DNA of 6,668 bases from Kiritimatiellia bacterium (GCA_012961745.1 DTYT01000261.1:1-6668); one strand, 5' to 3'. Shown: positions 1 through 6,408, counted from the stretch's first letter. Notes: generated by a model not told the origin, from the sequence alone. Program-made: numbers and translations.

Positions 1-356
1 ACCCATCCCAAGCACAACCCACCAGCGACCCAGAGCGGGAGCCCCAAGGAAACTATCGTCTTTCTCATACTGGGACCTCCCAAGCCCATTTTCCGCATCC
101 GCTTTCCCGTCCTGTTGCAAGCGCTCCCATAAGCACCATAGGCCCCCGTACCGATCCATGTCCAGACAAAAATAGCCATCCCCCGGCGGCCGTCCCCGGC
201 AGAAGGCCCAACTGGACATCCCCCACCGCAAACCGCCAGCACTCAGTACCCAATCACCCGACCCCTTCAGGACCCGGCTCGATGTGGGCCATGTGTGAGT
301 GGGGACGGAGGATCTCCGGAGTCAAGAGAGAATTGGTCCACGGGGGATTTTTCCCA
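1..356. other. Upstream stretch with no supportable gene
   Basis: I see no gene here on either strand. One + frame is free of stops from base 3 to the TAA at 438-440, but its translation is rich in Pro, Ser, His and Arg, resembles no family I know, and runs through the Shine-Dalgarno sequence of the next gene. The minus-strand frames are short and also unconvincing. The stretch may be the far end of a diverged or lineage-specific gene, or plain intergenic DNA. Confidence 0.5.
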
Positions 357-384
357 TTGACATGCCCATGGATTTCTGAGAGCG

Positions 385-412
385 TTTGCATAAATTGGGA
401 GCGCTCTATACG
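385..412 (+). promoter_or_regulatory. Possible sigma-70-like promoter of the PEP-CTERM gene
   Basis: TTTGCA (385-390) and TATACG (407-412) are separated by 16 bases. Each hexamer matches four of six consensus positions, and the site would start transcription about 20 bases before the start codon. A perfect TTGACA lies further up at 357-362, but no good -10 box sits at the right distance from it. This is a pattern match by eye only; promoter consensus in this lineage is not assured. Confidence 0.3.
396..411. promoter_or_regulatory. Possible operator: palindrome overlapping the -10 box
   Basis: GAGCGCTC (399-406) is a perfect 8-bp palindrome centred on CG and set against the putative -10 box. 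A second copy of the half site, AGAGCG, occurs at 379-384 and is an inverted repeat of CGCTCT at 402-407. LacI-family repressors often bind palindromes with an AGCGCT core, so a repressor site is conceivable. No regulator gene is visible in the window, and a palindrome this short can arise by chance. Confidence 0.2.
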
Positions 413-425
413 GCCGCTGCCACGA

Positions 426-435
426 AAGGAGGTGA
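426..435 (+). promoter_or_regulatory. Full-consensus Shine-Dalgarno sequence
   Basis: AAGGAGGTGA is complementary over ten bases to the usual 3' end of bacterial 16S rRNA and lies five bases before ATG 441. It fixes the start of the PEP-CTERM gene and suggests strong translation. The other genes here have shorter sites. Confidence 0.85.
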
Positions 436-440
436 CGTAA

Positions 441-1064
441 ATGAAAATGTTGAGCATCTGTGTAGTCCTCCTACTGTGTGCTCTGACTACCAATGCCGAT
501 CTTATCCTCAACGGCGACTTCACCGATAATGGAACCTACGAACAACTGCCTACCACCAATATGACCTACTGGACGACCTGGGGAGCAAGTGGATGGTACC
601 AGGATGATATCGACAACGATGCCTCCGTCAAATTCTGGTTCCACGATACCGGCGCCTACCAGGACTTCTCCGCCGACCCGGGACAAGCCTACCAGTATTC
701 CGTCTACGCCCGTACCCCGCCAGGCGATCAACTCGCAGGGATGGAAGGCTATCTCAAGGCCGAATTCTTCGACTCGGTCTTCAACAGACTCGACGCCTAC
801 GTGGTCGATACCTTCACCACCAACGACGCCGTAGACACCTGGGTCCAGCTATCCGGAATGGCCACCGCACCGGTAGGCACGGTGTACGGTCGCATCGTGC
901 TCGGACTCCAGGATGATGGCACAGCAGACAATGAAGCAGGGTCGCTGTACTTCGATGACGCCTCGGTCATCCCTGAGCCGCTTTCCGCAGGACTCCTGCT
1001 CATCGGTGGCGCCACAGCGGTCGCAGCCAGCCGGAAAAGGAGAGTCGCTTTGCCCCCTCGGTGA
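441..1064 (+). CDS. PEP-CTERM sorting domain protein with jelly-roll-like (carbohydrate-binding-like) body
   Basis: This is a secreted or surface protein of 207 residues. Residues 1-19 form a signal peptide: Lys2, a hydrophobic core, and a likely cut after Asn-Ala before Asp20. The body (about 20-175) starts with LILNGDF, has spaced Trp/Tyr residues, and ends with a YFDDASV strand. That layout is common in galactose-binding-like, CBM-type beta sandwiches, so glycan binding is plausible but not shown. The tail is a PEP-CTERM signal: Pro-Glu-Pro at 178-180, a hydrophobic helix at about 181-197, then RKRR at 198-201. In this family the tail is recognised by an exosortase, which cuts near the PEP motif and is tied to exopolysaccharide-making bacteria. 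No exosortase lies in the window. The mature part is acidic (many Asp). The start at 441 is fixed by the Shine-Dalgarno sequence; ATG 447 is less well placed. The gene stands alone and converges with the FAD oxidase gene. Confidence 0.9.
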   Translation: MKMLSICVVLLLCALTTNADLILNGDFTDNGTYEQLPTTNMTYWTTWGASGWYQDDIDNDASVKFWFHDTGAYQDFSADPGQAYQYSVYARTPPGDQLAGMEGYLKAEFFDSVFNRLDAYVVDTFTTNDAVDTWVQLSGMATAPVGTVYGRIVLGLQDDGTADNEAGSLYFDDASVIPEPLSAGLLLIGGATAVAASRKRRVALPPR

Positions 1065-1084
1065 TCCGATGCCGGGCATCACCG
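1059..1084. terminator. Hairpin at the PEP-CTERM stop codon, possible terminator
   Basis: CGGTGAT (1059-1065) pairs with ATCACCG (1078-1084), giving a 7-bp stem with a 12-base loop that includes the stop codon TGA (1062-1064). A competing inner pairing, GATGC with GCATC, is also possible. No T-tract follows, so intrinsic termination is uncertain. Confidence 0.35.
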
Positions 1085-1101
1085 GACTGCACCGCTGCGG
1101 C

Positions 1102-1131
1102 AGAGGGGCGGACTGCAACGTCCGCCCCTCT
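1102..1131. repeat. Perfect 12-bp inverted repeat (REP-like hairpin) between convergent genes
   Basis: AGAGGGGCGGAC (1102-1113) and GTCCGCCCCTCT (1120-1131) are exact reverse complements around a six-base loop, TGCAAC. The stem is very GC-rich and would be stable in RNA of either strand. It lies between the ends of two convergent genes, where it could stop or stabilise both transcripts. It has no T-tract on either side, unlike a classical intrinsic terminator. G-rich palindromes of this form are often dispersed intergenic repeats, but only one copy is in the window. Confidence 0.7.
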
Positions 1132-1253
1132 ACGACCAGACCTCCGGCTCCTGACCTTCCGCCCTGACAGCGCTACTCCCCCCCGGGGCGATCGCAGGGC
1201 TCGTGTGCGGCGCAACTGACCGCTGCCCCCGCAGACGGCACATCGCCTCCCGG

Positions 1254-2864
1254 CTAGCGGGCGTCCCCGGACCGAGCGGCGCTCGGCCGGCCGAACAATG
1301 TTCCCCGCCCCAGTCGAAGATCCGGATCAAATGCCCGCTTCAACTCGAACATCTCGGCGACACCTTTGTCACCGTACATGATTCTGAGCAGTTCGACCTT
1401 GAGTTTCCCTATTCCATGCTCCGCCGATACCGTCCCTCCCCACGCGACAATTCGACGCGCCCATTGCAAGTACATTCGCCGGGCGCGGAGGTACTCGTCC
1501 TGGTCATGAGCCAGAATGTTGACGTGGACGTGGCCGTCTCCGATATGCCCGAAAGAGACCGCCTCAAGTGACTCGGCGGTTATCCCTTCCCGGTAAAGAT
1601 CCATGGCATCCGATAATCGCCCGTCGGGGACGGCCATATCCGTTCCCAACTTGGTAATGGCCCCAGCGCTACGCTTGAGTGTCTCTAGCTGCATGTTCAC
1701 CAGCTCCGGCACGGCGTGGCGCAACTCCTTCATCCGCCCCATCTGCTTGCGGTCTTCGGCACTCCAGGTATCCTCCTCTGTGACGCCCGCCTCCTCCAGC
1801 AGATCCACGATGCGTTCGAGGAGATCCATGGCCTGGTCCTCGGTAGCGGCATGAATTTCAAGATAAAGCGCCGCCTCCCAGGTCTTCTTCAACTCCGGAA
1901 GCTCTGCAAGAAAGGGGAGCCGCGCGCGTGCGTCCTTCAGCAATCGTAACGCATTCGGACCGAAAAACTCCAACGCCGCGAGGCCCGCCGACTTTAAGGG
2001 TCGCAGGCCCTCCACCAAGGCCACGGCATCACCCTCGGCGGGCAGAAACGCCAGTATACCCCACCGAACCGGCGGCACCGGAATCAATTTCAGTTCGGCA
2101 TCGAGTACAATTCCCAGTGTCCCCTCGCTGCCTACGAACAGGTCCAGGAGGTCCATATCGTCTTCTATGAAGTACCCGGCTGCGCTTTTCACCCGGGGAT
2201 AACGGTAGGCAGGAAGATCTCCCTCCAGCACCGATCCGTCGGAGGCCCGCAAACGGAAACGGCGACCGACAGCCCGTTCACGGTCCCTTCTCAACTCCAG
2301 TATCCGTCCATCCACCAAGCCGACCCTCAGTGCAACCACATACCGGCGCACCGGGCCGTACCGAAAAGAGATCGCTCCCGAAGAGTTGCAGGCTATCATG
2401 CCGCCGAGTGAAGCGCTGCTCTCCGTGGGATCGGGCGGAAAGAATACCCGGCCGATATCTCCACCCCGCTGGCCGCCGGGGCTCGCCGTATTCTCCACTG
2501 CTTCCCTCGCGGCCTGCTGTAACGTGAATTGCAGGTCACGGAGAAGCACGCCCGGCTGCACCCTCACACTGACCTGACGCGAATCGGGATGTACCCGGAT
2601 GTCATAGATGCGGTTCAGGCGGCTGAGATTGAGGATGCATCCCCCTTGTGGCACTGCGCCGCCGGTTATTCCGGTGAGGGCCCCTTGAACCGTGACCGCC
2701 TCGTTGCGCGATGCGCACAATTCAAGTACCCTGAGCACTTCCGCCTCGTCGCGTGGAAAGGCGATATGCTCCGCGTATCCCTCCCAGCGCGATTCATCAG
2801 CGGCGTAGCGCCGATAGTCGGCGGAAAACGGCCGGACGAGATCCTGGACATCATCTCTCTCCAT
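1254..2864 (-). CDS. FAD-linked oxidase, GlcD / D-lactate dehydrogenase type
   Basis: This 536-residue flavoprotein probably oxidises a D-2-hydroxy acid (glycolate, D-lactate, D-2-hydroxyglutarate or similar) to the 2-oxo acid. The PCMH-type FAD-binding domain spans about 35-262: the loop TVQGALTGITGG (58-69), the segment DPTESSASLGGMIACNSSG (145-163), and FVGSEGTLGIV (243-253). The C-terminal substrate domain follows, with TDMAVP (408-413), GHIGDGHVHVNIL (439-451) and AEHGIGK (481-487); its His residues are typical of the family's active site. There is no Cys-rich iron-sulfur domain, so any electron-accepting partner is encoded elsewhere. It is slightly longer than GlcD (about 500), with a short Arg/Ala tail. 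ATG 2864 is preceded by GGGAG at good spacing (GGCAGGGAGTTGA). It is the last gene of the minus-strand run, 105 bp after the GH130 gene. The exact substrate cannot be told from sequence. Confidence 0.9.
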   Translation of the reverse strand: MERDDVQDLVRPFSADYRRYAADESRWEGYAEHIAFPRDEAEVLRVLELCASRNEAVTVQGALTGITGGAVPQGGCILNLSRLNRIYDIRVHPDSRQVSVRVQPGVLLRDLQFTLQQAAREAVENTASPGGQRGGDIGRVFFPPDPTESSASLGGMIACNSSGAISFRYGPVRRYVVALRVGLVDGRILELRRDRERAVGRRFRLRASDGSVLEGDLPAYRYPRVKSAAGYFIEDDMDLLDLFVGSEGTLGIVLDAELKLIPVPPVRWGILAFLPAEGDAVALVEGLRPLKSAGLAALEFFGPNALRLLKDARARLPFLAELPELKKTWEAALYLEIHAATEDQAMDLLERIVDLLEEAGVTEEDTWSAEDRKQMGRMKELRHAVPELVNMQLETLKRSAGAITKLGTDMAVPDGRLSDAMDLYREGITAESLEAVSFGHIGDGHVHVNILAHDQDEYLRARRMYLQWARRIVAWGGTVSAEHGIGKLKVELLRIMYGDKGVAEMFELKRAFDPDLRLGRGTLFGRPSAARSGDAR

Positions 2865-2922
2865 TCAACTCCCTGCCACCCAAGCACCCTCTTGCGCGGG
2901 GAGACCGGTCTGCTCCGCATGC

Positions 2923-2956
2923 CAGCCGCCGGGATTCCGGCGATCCCGACCGGCTG
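2923..2956. other. Hairpin-forming gap between the GH130 and FAD oxidase genes
   Basis: CGCCGG (2927-2932) and CCGGCG (2937-2942) form a 6-bp stem with loop GATT. An outer pairing, CAGCCG (2923-2928) with CGGCTG (2951-2956), competes with it. No T-tract follows in the - direction. It could partly separate the two genes transcriptionally, or simply reflect high GC content. Confidence 0.3.
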
Positions 2957-2969
2957 CAGCATACAACGG

Positions 2970-3900
2970 TCAGCATACGCCCCATAGTCTGACCGGGGCA
3001 AGGAAGTCTTCCAGGGGTGCCGTGGCCTCACATGTCACGGTGTCGGCGCCGCCGTAGTAGACGTACACCGTGCCGTCCTTGACCACAGCTCCGCAGGTGA
3101 AGACGATGTCCGACACGATACCCTGGGTCTCGAATTCCCGCTTCGGCTCCAGGATGGGGTAGGGATGGCGGTAGACAATACGCGCCGGATCATCCGGAGC
3201 GGCGATGGCGTATCCCAGTCGGTAGACCATTCTCCGGTCAACCGCGTGGTAAAGTATCAGCCATCCGTAGTCCGTCTTCAACGGGGGGGGCACCCGTGCC
3301 GATCTTGTAGTACTCCCATCCCCAACGGGGAGAAAGCACGATGCTGCACTGGCTCCAGTGCCGGAGATCACGGGAATAGGCCACCCAGATATGAGGCGGT
3401 ATCCGGTGGTACATTACGTACCGGCGGTTGAAATCCTCCGGGAAAATCACCGCCCCTTTGTTGTCCACTCCGGGGAAGGGATAAAACGGCTCGGTCCAGT
3501 CCCACCGCCGGCTGACCATATCCTCTACACCCATGCTGGTTATCGCAATCTGTATACTTCTGCGGGTTTCACCCTCCATTCCCGGGGCGATGCCGTAGGC
3601 GGTATACGATACGAACAGGCGACCGCCCACCAGTGAAATCCTGGGATCTTCACATCCGAACCGGTCAAGGTCCCCGTGGGGAACGTAGATCGGTTCGGGC
3701 GATCGTTCATGAATGTGCAGGCCGTCGTCGCTGCGAGCATACCCCCACCGTGAAACTCTTTCCGGACCGCATGCCCGGTAGATCAGATGAACCGTGCCGT
3801 CCACCAGCACCGCTCCGCAATTGAAAACCGCCTGCCTTTCCCGGCGGTGATCCTTGACCGGTGCCAGAATGGGATTGCCCTCGAATCGCGCCAGCTGCAT
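2970..3900 (-). CDS. GH130 mannoside phosphorylase / beta-mannosidase-like protein, frame interrupted by a 1-base shift
   Basis: GH130 enzymes cleave beta-mannosides, mostly by phosphorolysis to mannose 1-phosphate, some by hydrolysis; they are five-bladed beta-propellers, usually cytoplasmic. The first 206 residues (3900 to about 3290) show ARFEGNPIL (4-12), FNCGAVLVDG (26-35), CEDPRI (83-88), the family's conserved acidic site, then DNKGAVIFPE (146-155) and YHR (164-166). The frame then fails at eight C residues (coding strand; 3283-3290 as G on +) and continues, one base off, as LKTDYGWLILYHAVD, DIVFTCGAVVKDG and VYVYYGGAD, to a stop at 2970. Removing one C gives GTGAPPLKT and an uninterrupted 309-residue protein, normal for the family. 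As written, the first frame would end at 3238. Basic residues near HR, YYKIG and YHAV resemble phosphate-binding positions of phosphorylases, judged by eye. The start overlaps no other gene, and AAAGGAG lies ten bases upstream. Substrate linkage is unknown. Confidence 0.88.
3283..3290. other. Homopolymer G8 (coding-strand C8) at the GH130 frameshift
   Basis: Eight G in a row on the + strand mark where the GH130 frame changes. Seven would restore GCC CCC CCG TTG AAG (Ala-Pro-Pro-Leu-Lys), which matches the usual Gly-x-Gly-x-Pro-Pro-hydrophobic-Lys segment of the family. Ten would also be in frame. Confidence 0.85.
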
Positions 3901-3906
3901 GCCCGC

Positions 3907-4977
3907 TCAGCTCCTTTCCGCCAATAACCGGAAAAGTCCAACGAAACGCTCTGCGATTTTCGCCCCGGAATTCTCTTCCACGTAACCGCGAGCGGCATCA
4001 AGCACCCTGTGCCACCTCGCATCCCGTGCTGCGACGCTGTCCACCACCGACTCCAATTCCGAATCGTCACCGTAAACATACAGGGCATCTTCCAGTCCCT
4101 CCACAAAGGCCGAACGGAGGGCCGCTATCGGGCATCCCGCTCCCAGACACTGGTATGCCGTGCTGGAAACCGTGATGCAATTCGGCTTACTAGGCTTGTC
4201 GTAAAGAAGTAGGTCGCATGCATGGAGATATTCGTAAAGCCGATCGATCCGGGGAGATTCCTCGCGGATCTCGACCAACCGCGGAGCCTGGCGCTGCAGA
4301 CTTTTCCACTTTGCAAGACCGTCCGGCTGGCGAGTGACGATCAGCAGCAGCAGGGGGTGCTTGCCAGCAAGCTTCTGCAGCATTGGGAACCGCGCCGCTC
4401 CGAAGCGGGGGACCGTTCCAAACTGGAGGATTATCCGCCGGTCCTGCGGTAGACCGAGACTACGGCGCGCGGCCTGCATGTCCCCCGGCCGCCACGGCAT
4501 GCAGGGATATGGTATAATATGAATGGTTTCTTCAGGATATACCCTCTTAAGGAAATCAAAGTAGCGCCGGTCAAAGCATACGATCGCATCCCAGGCGAAC
4601 TGATAGAAGGACGGATCTTCCTTCAGGTTGCCGTCGTGGATGACCGTTACGGTTCGCGCCCGCTTCCTTATCCAGTGGAAGATCTTCGCCAGGTGATCCT
4701 GGGGCAGCATGCCCAGGTCCTCGACCACAAAAAAATCGTATCGCCGGGTCAGAAAAGGGGTGGCCAGCAAGCGTGGATCCGGATCGGAAGCAACCGAGAA
4801 GCAACGCACAACGTATTCCTCGTCGTCCCCAACTATGGCGGTGCCGTGAAAACTGTCCCTGAAAAACGTGAACACCCAGACCCGATGACCCATTTCAACA
4901 AGACTGCGTCCCAGCAGCTCGGTATGGATGGAAGCCCCGGAATCCGTGTTCCAGGCACCCATGAGCCCGATATTCAT
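3907..4977 (-). CDS. GT-B glycosyltransferase, GT4-like
   Basis: The 356-residue protein has a two-Rossmann GT-B layout and should transfer a sugar from a nucleotide-sugar in the cytoplasm; donor and acceptor are unknown. N-terminal half: NIGLMGAWNTDSGASIHTE (2-20), an acceptor-side glycine-rich opening, then HRVWVFTF (31-38) and VIHDG (112-116). C-terminal half: RRIILQFGTVPRFG (180-193) and HACDLLLYDKPS (252-263), followed by SSTAYQCLGAGCPIAA (271-286), which matches the GT4 donor-site region. The usual Glu-x7-Glu pair of GT4 enzymes is not evident there. I chose ATG 4977 because GGGAGGGCGAGG lies just before it; the longer frame from 5043 adds 22 residues without a well-placed Shine-Dalgarno and would overlap a possible promoter. 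The stop lies six bases before the GH130 start, so the two are surely one operon. Confidence 0.85.
   Translation of the reverse strand: MNIGLMGAWNTDSGASIHTELLGRSLVEMGHRVWVFTFFRDSFHGTAIVGDDEEYVVRCFSVASDPDPRLLATPFLTRRYDFFVVEDLGMLPQDHLAKIFHWIRKRARTVTVIHDGNLKEDPSFYQFAWDAIVCFDRRYFDFLKRVYPEETIHIIPYPCMPWRPGDMQAARRSLGLPQDRRIILQFGTVPRFGAARFPMLQKLAGKHPLLLLIVTRQPDGLAKWKSLQRQAPRLVEIREESPRIDRLYEYLHACDLLLYDKPSKPNCITVSSTAYQCLGAGCPIAALRSAFVEGLEDALYVYGDDSELESVVDSVAARDARWHRVLDAARGYVEENSGAKIAERFVGLFRLLAERS
3911..3919 (-). promoter_or_regulatory. Ribosome binding site of the GH130 gene inside the GT end
   Basis: GGAAAGGAG on the - strand, within the last codons of the glycosyltransferase, lies about ten bases before ATG 3900. 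It supports translational coupling of the two genes. Confidence 0.7.
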
Positions 4978-5046
4978 GTTCCTCGCCCTCCCCTCAAATG
5001 GCGATACGTCTCCCCGACTTCCGGTGACATCCACTTGCTCCATTAC

Positions 5047-5073
5047 GGTATATTTAATTGCCCCTTATGACAA
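5047..5073 (-). promoter_or_regulatory. Possible promoter of the GT-GH130 operon
   Basis: On the - strand TTGTCA (5073-5068) is followed after 15 bases by TATACC (5052-5047), in an AT-rich patch that stands out from the GC-rich surroundings. Five and four of six consensus positions match; the spacer is shorter than the ideal 17. The position fits the start at 4977 and argues against the longer start at 5043. Confidence 0.35.
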
Positions 5074-5387
5074 TCCGCATTCGCCCGGGGAGATCCCGGT
5101 TGTGCCTACCAAGAAGAGAAGGCTGGAATGAGACTCTCGTGTACGTCGGCCATTGGAGTGGCCGGCTTGCTCAAGACCTTCGAGGGCCCGACCGGGGCTC
5201 CGGAGCTGACCAACTATCCGGGACGACTCGTACAGGGCAGCCTGGTCAACCGGCATTCCGGGGAGGGTAGCCGCGCAACTTCCCGGTCACGGGATGTGAT
5301 GCTTTTCCCCCACCGCAGGCCTGATCGGCGGCAAGGCTATCTCCGGCCCCTCGGAAAAGGCCGACCGCTCACGCGTTCTGGTCATCA
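5074..5387. other. Gap with no convincing gene between CDF and GT genes
   Basis: About 310 bp follow the CDF stop (- strand). A + frame at 5128-5433 (101 codons) has a weak AAGG ahead of it but runs antisense into the CDF gene, becomes Arg/Pro-rich and resembles nothing known. Short minus frames also fail. A minor hairpin, TCCCG (5281-5285) with CGGGA (5290-5294), is present. I see no tRNA, rRNA or repeat array. Confidence 0.5.
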
Positions 5388-6320
5388 TCAGGTTGCCGCA
5401 CCTCGGTCGCGCGTCCCATCCGCGGTCCTCTGAGCTTCAGACGGCTCCAAGTGGACGACGACATCCAGAACACGGGGGCCGTGCTTCAGAATCGCGCGTT
5501 CCACCACGCCGGAAATTCGGTGTCCCTCCCGGACGGACAGGGCGCCGTCAACCTGAATGTGCAGGTCAACGAACAGCCCGCCGGAGATACGCCGCGAACG
5601 GAGCGCATGTATGGAGCGCACGCCCGGAATGGAACGGGCTATCTTTTCGATTCTTTTCAGATCTTCTCGCCCCGCGCTCCGGTCGATCAAGTCCCCTATC
5701 GCGTCCAGCAGTATCCGGCAGGCCACCTTGACGATCATCCCGGCCACGACTAGCGCCCCGACATGATCCACGAAAACCATTCGGGGGTGCAGCATGGCGG
5801 TGCTCACCGCAAGGACCACGGGGACCGAACTGAAGGAGTCGCTGCGATGGTGCCAGGCGTTGGCAATCAAAGCCGGAGACCCTGCTCTCCGTCCGACTTG
5901 CACCGTCCACCGGTAAAGGGCCTCTTTGACGCCTATCGACAGCAGCGCAGCCGTCAGTGCGATCCAGCCCGGGGTCTCACCATGCACAAGAACAACCGCC
6001 GATATCGCGCGGATAGCCAAGCCAGCCGCCATTACGATCAGCATTGCCCCGATTGCTATGGTGACCAGCGTTTCAATGCGGCGATGTCCGTAAGGATGGC
6101 CTGAATCCGCCGGCGCTGACCAGAATCTCAACCCCACAAGAACCGCGAGATCGCTGACCAGATCGGCAAGGCTGTGCGCCCCATCGGCAACAACCGCCTG
6201 GCTGTGTCCCAGTGATCCCGCAGTGAACTTGACAGCCGCGAGAACCAGGTTCGTCACCAATCCCGCCCAAGTCACCCGGCGGCTGGCAGCAATGTGCCGG
6301 TCTGGCTCGGTCTTCCTCAT
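5388..6320 (-). CDS. Cation diffusion facilitator (CDF) family metal transporter
   Basis: This 310-residue inner-membrane protein should export a divalent metal (Zn2+, Fe2+, Cd2+ or similar) from the cytoplasm in exchange for protons, as a dimer. Membrane helices are visible at about 17-37, 43-63, 84-112, 117-138, 163-178 and 184-206. Metal-site motifs: ADGAHSLAD (45-53) in TM2 gives His49-x3-Asp53, and HHRSD (157-161) in TM5 gives His157-x3-Asp161. HPYGHRRIETL (75-85) after TM2 is the family's loop signature. The cytosolic C-terminal domain (about 215-293) has VDLHIQVDG (251-259), GHRISGVVE (266-274) and VVVHLEP (287-293). An in-frame TAG lies ten bases before ATG 6320, so the start cannot be further up, yet no Shine-Dalgarno is seen. 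The His/Asp pairs in both helices resemble zinc-type CDF members, but selectivity is uncertain. It follows the TonB-like gene by 88 bp. Confidence 0.92.
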   Translation of the reverse strand: MRKTEPDRHIAASRRVTWAGLVTNLVLAAVKFTAGSLGHSQAVVADGAHSLADLVSDLAVLVGLRFWSAPADSGHPYGHRRIETLVTIAIGAMLIVMAAGLAIRAISAVVLVHGETPGWIALTAALLSIGVKEALYRWTVQVGRRAGSPALIANAWHHRSDSFSSVPVVLAVSTAMLHPRMVFVDHVGALVVAGMIVKVACRILLDAIGDLIDRSAGREDLKRIEKIARSIPGVRSIHALRSRRISGGLFVDLHIQVDGALSVREGHRISGVVERAILKHGPRVLDVVVHLEPSEAQRTADGTRDRGAAT

Positions 6321-6408
6321 GGTGCCGGGCTACCGCGGCCGGTCTCCCGATCCGCGGGTGCAATCCCGGGATTCCGGTCGGGACTGGGCCATCGGTACTA
6401 ACCGTTAT
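6321..6408. other. Intergenic gap with a perfect palindrome
   Basis: The gap between the TonB-like gene and the CDF gene contains AATCCCGGGATT (6362-6373), an exact 12-bp palindrome, and a small CGGT/ACCG hairpin (6393-6404). Neither has a T-tract. The palindrome could be a binding site for a dimeric regulator of the CDF gene, but nothing else supports this. Confidence 0.3.

Noticed and set aside
3..440. Stop-free + strand frame of 145 codons before the PEP-CTERM gene
   Set aside because: Translation is Pro/Ser/Arg-rich, matches no family, its only ATGs are late, and it ends inside the Shine-Dalgarno region of the next gene. A partial upstream gene cannot be fully excluded.
1188..1195. GCGATCGC, identical to the cyanobacterial HIP1 octamer
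   Set aside because: Only one copy was noticed; HIP1 is informative only when highly repeated, and the genes do not look cyanobacterial.
2529..2987. 152-codon + strand open frame opposite the start of the FAD oxidase gene
   Set aside because: It is antisense to the FAD-binding domain, with no recognisable motif.
3035..3241. Short minus-strand frame inside the GH130 gene
   Set aside because: It is in the wrong frame relative to the conserved GH130 motifs on both sides of the frameshift.
4975..5043. Longer start of the glycosyltransferase (22 extra residues from ATG 5043)
   Set aside because: No well-placed Shine-Dalgarno, the extra residues lie before the conserved GT-B opening strand, and the extension overlaps the promoter-like region; ATG 4977 has a strong site.
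4519..5070. 183-codon + strand open frame opposite the glycosyltransferase gene
   Set aside because: It is antisense to a clearly conserved GT-B protein and its own translation shows no domain; it is a shadow of the real gene.
5128..5433. 101-codon + strand open frame between the GT and CDF genes
   Set aside because: Weak ribosome site, Arg/Pro-rich end, and it runs antisense into the CDF C-terminus.
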